From positions 15,158 through 79,157 of the forward strand of contig JBCBSS010000015.1 of the NCBI GenBank assembly GCA_039819065.1: 64,000 bases of DNA, read 5' to 3'. Shown here piece after piece: positions 25,356 through 33,907 of this stretch (position 1 is the first letter of the stretch; every line of letters starts with the position of its first letter). This stretch comes from JBCBSS01 sp039819065 (GTDB lineage Bacteria > Bacteroidota > Bacteroidia > Cytophagales > Cyclobacteriaceae). Under the pieces are notes generated by a model. It was not told where the DNA came from. It did not search any database and worked only from the letters and a program-made list of their open reading frames with translations. The position numbers were made by a program, and so were the translations under genes.

Positions 25356-25584
25356 TAAAGCCTGCTTTTCGAAAGGTAGGTTGAGCACTATTCTTAGCTG
25401 ACTTTTCTTTAGTCCTCATCAAAATGTTAGTGTTCTCTAACCTTCAAATCAAGAGATAAGTAATCTCTTTGGCATTCTTTAAGCTATAGTGGCTTGCGTA
25501 TGTAAAGCCAATATTGTTCCTCAAATGAGAGGAGAACTGCTCTTCGAAGAGCTTTAGATTTGACATCAAAAACATCACATTCAT
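25356..25584. other. spacer between convergent genes with a hairpin
   Basis: A perfect 14-bp palindrome GCTCTTCGAAGAGC lies at 25539-25552, just past the LysR-type gene. A weaker imperfect hairpin CCTGCTTTTCGAAAGGTAGG lies just after 25355. Both could act in termination. No gene is seen. Confidence 0.4.
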
Positions 25585-26514
25585 CTACCGCCACTTAACC
25601 GTCTTAAATTTCGTATTCTTTCTGAAAGATTCCGGTGTATTTTCAAGGATAGATTTTCTTAATTCGGTGATCAGAAGTTCCCTGTTGAAGTGCTTATGCG
25701 CAACAATACTTATCTCACGTACAGGCTGTGGGTCAACGAACTTTAACACATTGCCAGAATCGTTGCTGGCCTCGTAAGACAATTCTGGTATTAAGGTATA
25801 GCCAGAAACCTCTTTGATCATCTTTTTTAGTGTTTCAATACTACCACCCTCCATAACAATATTCTTGTGTTGTTCAGAAACATCAAAATCACAAATGTTC
25901 AATGTTTGATTCCTGAAGCAGTGGCCCTGCCTTAATATCCAAAGTCCCTCGGGCTTGAGCTGCTCTTTTTTGATAGACCTGTGTTTCAACAGGTCATTCT
26001 CCAGGTCAGTATAAAGTAAAAATGGCTCATAGAATAGCGGTATTTCTCGGATTTCTGGCTCATTCAACGGAGTAGCCAATAGTCCTAAATCCAACTGCTT
26101 GTTGATCAATAGCTCAATGATTCTTTCGCTATGCAGCTCTTCAATAATCAGTCGTGTATCAGGATGGTTTTTTATGAAATCAGCTATAAAAAGAGGCAGT
26201 AAATTGGGCGCCAATGTAGGGATGATCCCCACTTTATATTCACCACTGATCAGGTTTCTATCATCATTCACTATCTCTTTTAACTCCCCTATCTCTTTCA
26301 GGATACGTTTGGCCTTCATCACAAAAACTTCACCCATTGGTGTCGGCTGTAGCGGTTGACTTGATCGATCAAACAAGACCGTAGAGATTTCTTCTTCCAG
26401 CTTTTTTAGTTGAAGTGTCAACGTTGGTTGGGTCACAAAACAACTTTCAGCCGCTTTGACAAAGTGTTTGTGTGCATCCAGTGCCACTACGTATTGCAAT
26501 TGTTGGATAGTCAT
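25585..26514 (-). CDS. oxyR: OxyR-like LysR-family regulator
   Basis: The N-terminal helix-turn-helix (HFVKAAESCFVTQPTLTLQLKKLEEE) and LysR effector domain are clear. The two redox cysteines are in GHCFRNQTLNIC, with the same nine-residue spacing as the peroxide-sensing Cys pair of E. coli OxyR. The start is ATG 26514 (MTIQQLQYVVALD), the usual LysR beginning, rather than 26541. It is divergent from katG, which fits direct control of the catalase by peroxide. Confidence 0.9.
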   Translation of the reverse strand: MTIQQLQYVVALDAHKHFVKAAESCFVTQPTLTLQLKKLEEEISTVLFDRSSQPLQPTPMGEVFVMKAKRILKEIGELKEIVNDDRNLISGEYKVGIIPTLAPNLLPLFIADFIKNHPDTRLIIEELHSERIIELLINKQLDLGLLATPLNEPEIREIPLFYEPFLLYTDLENDLLKHRSIKKEQLKPEGLWILRQGHCFRNQTLNICDFDVSEQHKNIVMEGGSIETLKKMIKEVSGYTLIPELSYEASNDSGNVLKFVDPQPVREISIVAHKHFNRELLITELRKSILENTPESFRKNTKFKTVKWR

Positions 26515-26588
26515 ATTGATAAAATTAATAATACTGATCAAAATATCAATTTGATTAATACCTGTTCGAGAAAAATATTTGTGAAAAA
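26515..26588. promoter_or_regulatory. divergent oxyR-katG promoter region
   Basis: The 74-bp AT-rich spacer contains the inverted pair ATTGAT (26515) and ATCAAT (26545) and repeats of GATTAAT type. These suit an OxyR/LysR tetramer site. No exact consensus can be assigned by eye. Confidence 0.45.
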
Positions 26589-28904
26589 ATGAAACCTATG
26601 AAAAAAAGACTGTTAACCATCTCAATTGTCGTAGTCGCAAGTACAGCTATGGCATTTCTAATCTTCTCCTCTTTTAATTCCCCCAAGAATGGGGCGACTG
26701 CTGAAGAAGGAAAAGGTTGTCCTTTTGGATTTGATAAACTTGGTAAATCTACCGGAGAAGTCATTCAGAGCGAAGGCAATACCGTTCGTGAGTGGTGGCC
26801 TAACCAACTTGATTTAACTGTATTGCGCAAAAACGCTTCACTTTCCAACCCGCTGGATGAGCAATTTGACTATAAAGAGCAATTTGAAAACCTTGATTAC
26901 TATGCGCTGAAAAAAGACCTGGAGGCCCTAATGACAGATTCTCAGGATTGGTGGCCTGCTGATTTTGGTCACTATGGCGGCTTATTCATTAGAATGGCTT
27001 GGCACAGTGCCGGTACCTATCGCACCGGTGACGGCCGAGGAGGTACGAGGGAAGGTAAACAGCGATTTGCCCCTCAAAATAGCTGGCCCGACAATGCAAA
27101 CCTCGATAAAGCCAGAAGATTGCTCTGGCCCATCAAGCAAAAGTATGGTCAGAAAATCTCATGGGCTGACTTGTTCATCCTGACAGGCAATGTAGCTTTA
27201 GAAAACATGGGCTTCGAAACACTAGGGTTTGCCGGTGGACGTGTGGATACGTGGGAGCCACAGGCCAATGTGTATTGGGGATCCGAAACAGAATGGCTGG
27301 GAGATGAACGATTTGATGAAAAGAGAGAGCTTGAAAGGCCATTGGCTGCAGCACAAATGGGATTGATCTACGTGAACCCTGAAGGGCCAAATGGCAATCC
27401 TGATCCGGTAGCTGCTGCTCATGATATCCGTAAGACATTCGGTAGAATGGGTATGAATGACGAAGAAACTGTTGCACTCATTGCCGGTGGACATACGCTG
27501 GGTAAAACACATGGACAGGCCAGTGGCGAGCATGTAGGTGCTGCACCCGAAGGTGCCAGTATCGAGTCTATGGGCCTCGGGTGGTCGAGCGATTTTAAGT
27601 CTGGTAAAGGAGCAGATGCGATTACTTCTGGCTTAGAGGTGATATGGACTGAGACTCCTGCCAAATGGAGCCATGGTTTCTTTAAAGGCTTGTTTGAAAA
27701 CGAATGGAAATTAGTCAAAAGCCCAGCCGGAGCATGGCAATTCGAAGCGGTGAATCCTGAGAGACTATATCCGGACGCATTTGATCCAAACAAAAAGCAT
27801 AAGCCGACTATGTTAGTGACCGATCTTTCATTGATCAAAGATCCTGCTTATGAGAAGATCTCCAGAAGATTCTACGAAAACCCAGAAGAGTTTGAAAAGG
27901 CATTTGCTAAGGCTTGGTTTAAATTGACACACCGGGACATGGGGCCGCGTTCTACATATTTGGGTCCGGAAATTCCAAAAGAAGAATTTGTCTGGCAAGA
28001 CCCAATTCCCGCTGTTGATCATGAGCTAGTGAATGCGAAGGATATTGCTACTTTAAAAAACAGGATCAGGAACTCAGGATTAACTGCGAATGAACTGGTA
28101 ACGACAGCCTGGGGCGCCGCATCTACTTACAGAGATTCTGACCGTAAAGGAGGCGCCAATGGCGCTAGAATCCGTCTTGAACCTCAAGTAAGCTGGGAAT
28201 CGAATAACCCTAAGCAATTGAAGAAAGTACTGGCATTCTACGAAAAACTAAAAGCTGATTTTGACAAGGGTGGTAAAAAAGTCTCTATTGCTGATCTGAT
28301 CGTGCTAGGTGGAAATGTCGCTATCGAAGAAGCTGCTAAGAAAGCAGGGTTCGATGTTGAAGTACCATTTATGGCCGGTCGTATGGATGCCACTCAGGAA
28401 CAAACCAGCACAGAAAGCATGGCTTTACTCGAACCAATGGCTGACGCCTTCAGAAACTACCAGACAACTGAATATACCTTTACTTCAGAACAACTACTGG
28501 TGGATAAAGCGCAGTTACTTAAACTCTCAGCACCAGAAATGACCGTATTGGTAGGAGGCATGAGGGCTTTAGGTGCTAACTATGATGGCTCTGAGTTGGG
28601 TATTCTAACTGATACTCCGGGTACATTGAATAACACCTACTTCCGCAATTTGCTCAGCATGGAATTCGAGTGGAAAGCAAAGGATGACAAAAAATATATC
28701 TTCAATGGACTAAAGAGAGGCACAGATCAAAAAGTATGGACGGCTACAAGAGCTGATCTGATTTTCGGTTCAAACTCTGAGTTGAGGGCATTGGCAGAAG
28801 TGTACGCAAGTGATGATGCCAAAGAGAAGTTTGTAAACGATTTTGTGGCTGCATGGACTAAAGTGATGAACCTTGATCGATTTGATAAAAGATTTGTCAT
28901 GTAA
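26589..28904 (+). CDS. katG: catalase-peroxidase, exported form
   Basis: The 771-residue protein has both peroxidase halves. The heme-site helix is RMAWHSAGTYRTGDGRGG (distal His and Trp), the proximal His is in GGHTLGKTHG, and the Tyr and Met of the Met-Tyr-Trp crosslink are in ANVYWGSE and AQMGLIYVNPEGPNG. It therefore should degrade hydrogen peroxide. It begins with a strong hydrophobic leader (KRLLTISIVVVASTAMAFLIFSS), so the enzyme is exported or membrane-anchored. A start at 26598 is also possible. It is divergent from the OxyR-like gene. Confidence 0.97.
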   Translation: MKPMKKRLLTISIVVVASTAMAFLIFSSFNSPKNGATAEEGKGCPFGFDKLGKSTGEVIQSEGNTVREWWPNQLDLTVLRKNASLSNPLDEQFDYKEQFENLDYYALKKDLEALMTDSQDWWPADFGHYGGLFIRMAWHSAGTYRTGDGRGGTREGKQRFAPQNSWPDNANLDKARRLLWPIKQKYGQKISWADLFILTGNVALENMGFETLGFAGGRVDTWEPQANVYWGSETEWLGDERFDEKRELERPLAAAQMGLIYVNPEGPNGNPDPVAAAHDIRKTFGRMGMNDEETVALIAGGHTLGKTHGQASGEHVGAAPEGASIESMGLGWSSDFKSGKGADAITSGLEVIWTETPAKWSHGFFKGLFENEWKLVKSPAGAWQFEAVNPERLYPDAFDPNKKHKPTMLVTDLSLIKDPAYEKISRRFYENPEEFEKAFAKAWFKLTHRDMGPRSTYLGPEIPKEEFVWQDPIPAVDHELVNAKDIATLKNRIRNSGLTANELVTTAWGAASTYRDSDRKGGANGARIRLEPQVSWESNNPKQLKKVLAFYEKLKADFDKGGKKVSIADLIVLGGNVAIEEAAKKAGFDVEVPFMAGRMDATQEQTSTESMALLEPMADAFRNYQTTEYTFTSEQLLVDKAQLLKLSAPEMTVLVGGMRALGANYDGSELGILTDTPGTLNNTYFRNLLSMEFEWKAKDDKKYIFNGLKRGTDQKVWTATRADLIFGSNSELRALAEVYASDDAKEKFVNDFVAAWTKVMNLDRFDKRFVM

Positions 28905-28925
28905 CCTTCCTTGGTAGTCACGAAT

Positions 28926-28962
28926 ATGAGGGGCTGGTTAGGTGCCCTGATCAGCCCCTCAT
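28926..28962 (+). terminator. katG terminator
   Basis: A perfect 11-bp stem ATGAGGGGCTG/CAGCCCCTCAT with a 15-nt loop follows the katG stop by about 20 bp. The 3' tail is only moderately T-rich. Confidence 0.75.
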
Positions 28963-28995
28963 TAATTACTTCTCAACACTCAACGATCAGTCTCT

Positions 28996-30210
28996 GTGAA
29001 AAACAAATTGATGTATGTAGGGGTCACCCATGAAACGGCACCTGTCGAGGAAAGAACCCTTTTTGCGCTTAATCAGGAACAGAAAGATAAACTGATCCAA
29101 AGACTGAAGTTAAAGCTTCATTTAAGGTCAGTAGTGGTAATAACCACCTGCAATAGGACTGAGATTTATTTTGAATCCAGTTTCTGTTCGGCCTATACGG
29201 TTCGAGAAGAATTAGTGTCGTATGTAAGTGCGATAAACAATGGTTGTGAGATTTCTCGTGACGTAATATGTGTTCATAATCACTCGATCGATACTGTCAA
29301 TCACTTACTCCATGTTGCGAATGGGTTAAGATCGGCCGTTGTCGGAGATAAGCAAATAATCAACCAGGTAAAAGGTGCTTATTTACAAGCGTTGGAGCAA
29401 AACAACCAAGGCTCGCTGCTTGAACGTGCATTTCAAGCAGTATTTAGAAGCCACAAGCGAATCCAATCCGAATCCCATTATCAACGCGGCTCTACTTCGA
29501 CTGCATATTCTGCACTGAAAACCATAGAGGAAGACTTTGGGAAAGGCCAAGTCAAGAACTTGAAGTTATTGATTGTTGGAGCCGGAGAAATCGCAGAGGA
29601 TATATTGACATACCTGCCCAAGTTTCAGTTTGGTGAAACCTATATAGCTAATAGAACACATGAAAAAGCGGCAAGACTGGCAAAGCATCATGATATCGCA
29701 GTATATGATTGGCACTATGTAGAGGCTAATGATTTTACTGATTTTGATGTCATTATCACCGCTGTAAGTAACAGAAGGCATTTAGTGAAGAAAGTAGAAA
29801 GCAATGGTAAAAGAAGACTGTGGATAGACCTGGCTATGCCTTCAAATATAGATGCCAGCATGGCTGATGCCTTTAATTGTATTTATAACATTGATGAAAT
29901 CACTTCTCGGGTTGAGGCAACTAACCTGAGGCAATTGGAAGCAATTCCCGTTGTAGAGCAAATTATCAAAGAAGAACTGGGCATTTTCATGGACTGGCTG
30001 AAAAAAGACGACCTAAGAGTATTTCTCAAGTCTTATAAGGCACGTGCCAAGCAGGCATTTTTGAATACTTTGTTGAGAGAATCAAAGCGATCTCTAAGTG
30101 TGCGAGAGTTAGAAAACCATGCTGAAACTTTAGCGAATAAATTGGTGAGAAAATCAGTAAATGGCCAACATGCCGTCGTTAAAAATAGTGACGTTTTAAC
30201 TTGCTCCTGA
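28996..30210 (+). CDS. hemA: glutamyl-tRNA reductase
   Basis: The 404-residue protein has the catalytic Cys52 in ITTCNRTEIYFES, the SAM-like NADPH motif LLIVGAGEIAEDIL and the typical C-terminal dimerisation helices. It makes glutamate-1-semialdehyde, the first step of heme synthesis by the C5 pathway. It starts with GTG at 28996 or ATG at 29011. It stands alone after katG instead of with other hem genes, so it may be a stress-linked heme supply gene. Confidence 0.93.
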   Translation: MKNKLMYVGVTHETAPVEERTLFALNQEQKDKLIQRLKLKLHLRSVVVITTCNRTEIYFESSFCSAYTVREELVSYVSAINNGCEISRDVICVHNHSIDTVNHLLHVANGLRSAVVGDKQIINQVKGAYLQALEQNNQGSLLERAFQAVFRSHKRIQSESHYQRGSTSTAYSALKTIEEDFGKGQVKNLKLLIVGAGEIAEDILTYLPKFQFGETYIANRTHEKAARLAKHHDIAVYDWHYVEANDFTDFDVIITAVSNRRHLVKKVESNGKRRLWIDLAMPSNIDASMADAFNCIYNIDEITSRVEATNLRQLEAIPVVEQIIKEELGIFMDWLKKDDLRVFLKSYKARAKQAFLNTLLRESKRSLSVRELENHAETLANKLVRKSVNGQHAVVKNSDVLTCS

Positions 30211-30242
30211 GTGAATAGAAGGGTACAAAAAAACTTTAATGG

Positions 30243-30273
30243 TTGCCTTGTGCTGACGAATTCCTTATTTTTG
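30243..30273 (+). promoter_or_regulatory. promoter of the truncated tRNA gene
   Basis: TTG at 30243-30245 and TATTTTTG at 30266-30273 are 20 bp apart and match the Bacteroidota TTG/TAnnTTTG promoter. The tRNA 5' end begins 17 bp after the second box. Confidence 0.6.
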
Positions 30274-30289
30274 CGCTCCTGATAATTAC

Positions 30290-30329
30290 GGCCCCGTAGT
30301 TCAATGGATAGAATAGAAGTTTCCTAAAC
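30290..30329 (+). pseudogene. tRNA-Arg(CCU) 5' half, cut in the anticodon arm (att site)
   Basis: GGCCCCGTAGTTCAATGGAT begins a tRNA with an acceptor strand, a D-arm and the anticodon loop TTCCTAA (anticodon CCT). After AAAC the sequence no longer matches a tRNA: no complementary anticodon stem, T-arm or acceptor 3' strand follows. The break lies at GTTTCCTAAAC, which has GTTT/AAAC inverted ends, a plausible recombinase crossover site. The integrase gene follows 150 bp later. Confidence 0.75.
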
Positions 30330-30440
30330 GTTCGTTTTATCAACCTATTTGGAGACCTATCTCTAAAAACCCCCTTAAATCGCTAAATTAAGCCTTTCTT
30401 TTGGAGCGATTGTTGACGTAAATTCAATATTCGTGAATTC

Positions 30441-30463
30441 TGTTCACTAATTGTTCACTAATT
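30441..30463. repeat. tandem 11-bp repeat before the integrase gene
   Basis: TGTTCACTAAT occurs twice back to back, at 30441-30451 and 30452-30462. It sits between the att core and the integrase start and could be an arm-type integrase site or an operator. Confidence 0.45.
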
Positions 30464-30478
30464 TTTGACCTTTACAGT

Positions 30479-31822
30479 ATGAACGTAAGCATCAATTTTG
30501 AATGTCGACCAGGGTACGTTTCAAAAAACGGGACAATTCCTCTTACATTGAGGATTACCCTGAATCGTAAGAACAACTACCTGAATCTAGGTAGGAAGAT
30601 TAGTGTCGACCAATATGATCCCAAGCTAAAACGGATCAAGCCTGGCACGAAAGGTTATACACAGATCAATTCATTCATCAGAAGACAGGAAGTAAAAGTC
30701 GATAACATTATCGATGAACTGGAGAGAACGGATCAGGCTATCACCTTCAAAAAGATCAAGGATGTTTATAGAGGGATCACCGGTAAACTTCAGACGAATG
30801 ATTTTTACGAGTATGTAGAAGGTGAATTGGAAAGAGAAAAGGAGGAAACTCAAATCAAAGAATCAACACTCAGGGGTTATCGAAATCAAATCGATATTCT
30901 CAAAGGCTTCCAAAGTAAACTTACGGTTCATGAAATTGATGAGGAGTTCTTGGGGAAGCTCAAAAAGTATCTTATGCCAAAATATGCAGCGAACACCCAA
31001 TATCATGTGTTCTCTTTTTTGAGGAAGTATACCCTTCGACTGCATAAATTCGGAGAGATCAAGAAATATCCATTTACCAATTTCACCGTTGGCCAACCAG
31101 AGCTAGTAGAAGTGAGTTACCTGGAGCCGGAAGAAATCACCAAGCTTCATGACCTTTACGATAGCAAGGAGCTCCTTAAACACATCAAAAAAGCGACTAG
31201 TAAGCATGCTCAGGATTTTCATATTGGTGCAAGATATCAGAGTACGCTTCAGCAAGCCTTAGTAGCTTGTTATTGTGGATTAAGGCATTCTGATGTTAAG
31301 ACACTTCGGAAGGAGCACATTCAGAATGGTTACATCGTTAAAGCGATGGAAAAAGATCGCTTGGGTAAAAAGAAAACGGTGAGAATACCAATTAAGGCTC
31401 GACTACTTTCGTTATTAAACCTCGATGAAAAATCGGACCTATTGTTTGAACAGCCTGTTCAGGAAAATGGAACAACTAACAATTATTTAAAAGAGATATT
31501 GAAAATTGCCGGTATTGATAAGCATGTCACTTTTCATGGGTTCAGACATACTTTCGCAATTAACTCTCTTCTTTTAGGATTAAAAATTGAGGTAGTTAGC
31601 GATATTCTAGGTCACTCGGAATTAACCACAACCCAGCGTTATGCCAGGGTAGTTGATCGGCTCAGAGAGAAAGAAATGGACAAGTGGGATAGTTTTAATG
31701 ATTTAAAAACTCTTGACAGTCAACGCCAAGAGCTCATTTCCAAAATCAACCAGCTGGATCAAGATCAAATTGCACTTATAATAGGACAGGTTGATGAACT
31801 TCTCTTAGGAAAATCAAAATAA
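30479..31822 (+). CDS. site-specific tyrosine recombinase (integrase)
   Basis: The 447-residue protein has an N-terminal arm-binding part (residues 1-60), a SAM-like core-binding domain (about 105-205) and a catalytic domain with Arg269 (CGLRHSD), His353 and Arg356 (HGFRHTF), His379 (LGHSE) and Tyr388 (TTTQRYARV). The set is complete. Such Bacteroidota integrases mobilise ICEs and genomic islands. Its position beside a broken tRNA gene marks the left end of the island. Confidence 0.95.
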   Translation: MNVSINFECRPGYVSKNGTIPLTLRITLNRKNNYLNLGRKISVDQYDPKLKRIKPGTKGYTQINSFIRRQEVKVDNIIDELERTDQAITFKKIKDVYRGITGKLQTNDFYEYVEGELEREKEETQIKESTLRGYRNQIDILKGFQSKLTVHEIDEEFLGKLKKYLMPKYAANTQYHVFSFLRKYTLRLHKFGEIKKYPFTNFTVGQPELVEVSYLEPEEITKLHDLYDSKELLKHIKKATSKHAQDFHIGARYQSTLQQALVACYCGLRHSDVKTLRKEHIQNGYIVKAMEKDRLGKKKTVRIPIKARLLSLLNLDEKSDLLFEQPVQENGTTNNYLKEILKIAGIDKHVTFHGFRHTFAINSLLLGLKIEVVSDILGHSELTTTQRYARVVDRLREKEMDKWDSFNDLKTLDSQRQELISKINQLDQDQIALIIGQVDELLLGKSK

Positions 31823-31959
31823 TTGAAAGCCAAGTAAGCAATTACTTGAGAAGATTGATAGACTTCTTTGCAATCTCTAAAGTTCAATGACTACAGACCG
31901 ATATAGCCACTTCTGCTTAACAACCGAGTTGATATCATGGCACCTTGACTCGTATTTAA

Positions 31960-32017
31960 GTATTTACTAAAATACCGAACCTTTATTCTTTACTTAACGT
32001 TTTAGTAATTACTAAAA
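31960..32017 (+). promoter_or_regulatory. ArsR operator palindromes
   Basis: TTTTAGTAATTACTAAAA at 32000-32017 is a perfect 18-bp palindrome 9 bp before the arsR-type start. GTATTTACTAAAATAC at 31960-31975 is a second, partial one with perfect 6-bp ends. Both suit the dimeric repressor encoded next. Confidence 0.65.
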
Positions 32018-32026
32018 TATTAAAAT

Positions 32027-32401
32027 ATGAGTAGTGCGTGTATAAGAGTATTAGCAGATCCGGTTCAGATCAAAGAATGTAAAGAAACCCTAAACAGATT
32101 GGATGCAGACCTTGCTCTCACCACTCAGATTTTCAACCTTTCTGGAAATGCTGCAAGGCTTAAAATCCTCCTTCTTCTCCACAAAGAAGGAAAGATGTGT
32201 CCTTGTGATTTGAGTGATGTACTGGACATTTCAGTAGGTGGTATCTCTCAACACTTAAGAAAACTAAAAGATGGCAAGCTCATCAAGGATAAGAAAGTTG
32301 GCCAAACAGTATTTTATTCTCTAGTCAATGAGAATATCGAAATCCTTAAACCTGTATTGGAGAATTTTTCAAAAGAGAATCAAAAAGAATCAGTATCATG
32401 A
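32027..32401 (+). CDS. ArsR/SmtB-family metal-responsive repressor
   Basis: The 124-residue winged helix protein has the helix-3 metal-site motif MCPCDLSDVL (Cys58, Cys60), a variant of ELCVCDL, and recognition helix SVGGISQHLRKLKDGKLI. An extra Cys pair (Cys5, Cys18) lies near the N-terminus. It should release DNA on binding a thiophilic metal. It overlaps the MerTP gene by ATGA, so it is autoregulated with it from the upstream palindromes. Confidence 0.92.
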   Translation: MSSACIRVLADPVQIKECKETLNRLDADLALTTQIFNLSGNAARLKILLLLHKEGKMCPCDLSDVLDISVGGISQHLRKLKDGKLIKDKKVGQTVFYSLVNENIEILKPVLENFSKENQKESVS

Positions 32402-33027
32402 GTACTTCAAACATTTCATCAAAAAGTGCTAGTGCTGGACTATTCGCTGCAATTGTAGCCTCATTGTGTTGTATCATGCCCGTGTTTTCATTGCTTGCCG
32501 GTATTGGAGGAATAGCGGCCACTTTTTCGTGGATGGAGCCATTCAGACCATATCTCATTGTATTGACAATTGGCATTTTAGGGTTTGCCTGGTATCAAAA
32601 GTTAAAGCCTTGTACTGCCGAGGAGGTAGCCTGTGCCTGCGATGAAAACCAAAAGCCTTCATTTTGGCAATCAAAGAAATTCTTAGGACTTATAACTGCC
32701 TTTGCAGTATTGATGCTCGTTTTCCCCAGCTATTCACACATGTTTTATTCCAATGAAGGAAATCCAAGCACATCACTTGTTTTCGAGCAAGACACCACAA
32801 AAATAAACAAGATCATACTTGAAATAAAAGGGATGACATGTGCAGGTTGTGAAAGCCATATCGAGCATGAAGTTGGATTACTCAAAGGTGTAAAATCAGT
32901 GGATGCCATCTACTCTGATGGTTCAGCTACTGTTGAGTATTCACCTACCGATCTTGAAGAGAAGGCGATTATTGAAGCCATCAATAAAACAGGTTATACC
33001 GTAATACTCAATGCAAAAGACCAATAA
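32398..33027 (+). CDS. merTP: mercuric transport protein MerTP (MerT fused to a MerP-like domain)
   Basis: The 209-residue protein starts with MerT-like helices carrying the Cys pair in SLCCIMP (Cys24-25). It has a loop with Cys72, Cys79 and Cys81, another helix, and ends with an HMA domain with GMTCAGC (Cys148, Cys151). In mer systems it takes Hg(II) into the cell for MerA. No merA gene is present in the window, so its metal or its partner is uncertain. Confidence 0.88.
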   Translation: MSTSNISSKSASAGLFAAIVASLCCIMPVFSLLAGIGGIAATFSWMEPFRPYLIVLTIGILGFAWYQKLKPCTAEEVACACDENQKPSFWQSKKFLGLITAFAVLMLVFPSYSHMFYSNEGNPSTSLVFEQDTTKINKIILEIKGMTCAGCESHIEHEVGLLKGVKSVDAIYSDGSATVEYSPTDLEEKAIIEAINKTGYTVILNAKDQ

Positions 33028-33028
33028 C

Positions 33029-33244
33029 ATGGAGAAAGAAGTAGTCTTAGAATCCACGATCACTTGTCCAAACTGTGGATATCAAAAAGAGGAAACCATG
33101 CCCACTGATGCATGCCAGTACTTTTATGAGTGTGAAAAATGTCAAGAAGTACTGAAACCAAAACAAGGTGATTGTTGTGTGTATTGTTCTTACGGAACCA
33201 ACGCTTGCCCTCCTATTCAGCAGAAAGGAAAAAATTGTTGTTAA
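33029..33244 (+). CDS. GDCCVxC-domain small Cys-rich protein
   Basis: The protein of about 71 residues starts at ATG 33029 (MEKEVVLES). It has a zinc-ribbon-like pattern CPNCGYQK...CEKC followed by the signature GDCCVYCSYGTNACPP. This family is found beside mer and other heavy-metal genes, and some members carry selenocysteine. Its role is not established; metal transfer is likely. It is one base after merTP and four before the next gene. Confidence 0.82.
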   Translation: MEKEVVLESTITCPNCGYQKEETMPTDACQYFYECEKCQEVLKPKQGDCCVYCSYGTNACPPIQQKGKNCC

Positions 33245-33248
33245 TAAA

Positions 33249-33815
33249 ATGAGTGTTACCCTTTACATAAAAAACATGGTTTGTCCTCGCTGCATTGATA
33301 CAGTAAAGGACATCCTTGATGAGCTGGAAATCAAAACATCTTCCATCGAATTGGGAGAAGTGAATACACCCACCCATATCTCCAGCGATCAGAAATCACG
33401 GCTAGAGGAGCTACTTTCAGCCCGAGGCTTTGAATTACTTCAGGATCAAAAATCAAAACTGATTGGTCAGATCAAAGCAATCATTATCGATCAAATCCAT
33501 CACAACAAAGAAGCTTTAAACGTGAACTTCTCGACCCTAATATCAGATAAACTGAACCAAGAGTATTCATCCCTGAGTAGGCTCTTTTCATCGGTTGAAG
33601 GTATAACCATAGAACGATTTATCTTGAAACAAAAAATAGAAAGGGTTAAAGAACTGATCTTTTATAATGAATTGACACTCTCAGAAATCTCCCATCAAAT
33701 GGACTACAGTAGTGTAGCTCATCTATCCGCTCAGTTCAAAAAAGAAACTGGTATGACACCAACAGCATTTAAGCAAATGAGGAATTCGGGTAGACAATTC
33801 CTGGATCAGCTGTAA
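33249..33815 (+). CDS. AraC-type regulator with N-terminal metal-binding-like domain
   Basis: From ATG 33249 the 188-residue protein has an N-terminal ferredoxin-like stretch with NMVCPRC (a CxxC motif near residues 10-13). A C-terminal AraC helix-turn-helix follows (LSRLFSSVEGITIERFILKQKIERVKELI; LSEISHQMDYSSVAHLSAQFKKETG). It lacks the usual cupin sensor. The CxxC domain may sense a metal ion directly. Its place inside the mer-cus gene series suggests control of these genes. Confidence 0.82.
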   Translation: MSVTLYIKNMVCPRCIDTVKDILDELEIKTSSIELGEVNTPTHISSDQKSRLEELLSARGFELLQDQKSKLIGQIKAIIIDQIHHNKEALNVNFSTLISDKLNQEYSSLSRLFSSVEGITIERFILKQKIERVKELIFYNELTLSEISHQMDYSSVAHLSAQFKKETGMTPTAFKQMRNSGRQFLDQL

Positions 33816-33907
33816 TCAAAATCACATAAACCTTTCTCAAAATTGTGTAAAGGCATCCAGTGTTTGGTTCTTCATCTTTGTATCATGATAGTTAATACGA
33901 CAATAAG

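Noticed and set aside
26575..26764. 69-residue minus-strand frame at the katG start
   Set aside because: It is antisense to the KatG leader and its N-terminal codons.
27175..27838. Several frames of 100-139 residues antisense to katG
   Set aside because: All mirror the coding strand of katG and show no family features.
30290..30480. Group I intron in the anticodon of tRNA-Arg(CCU)
   Set aside because: Such introns are known in this tRNA, but no 3' tRNA half follows within the next several hundred bases; a tyrosine recombinase gene follows instead.
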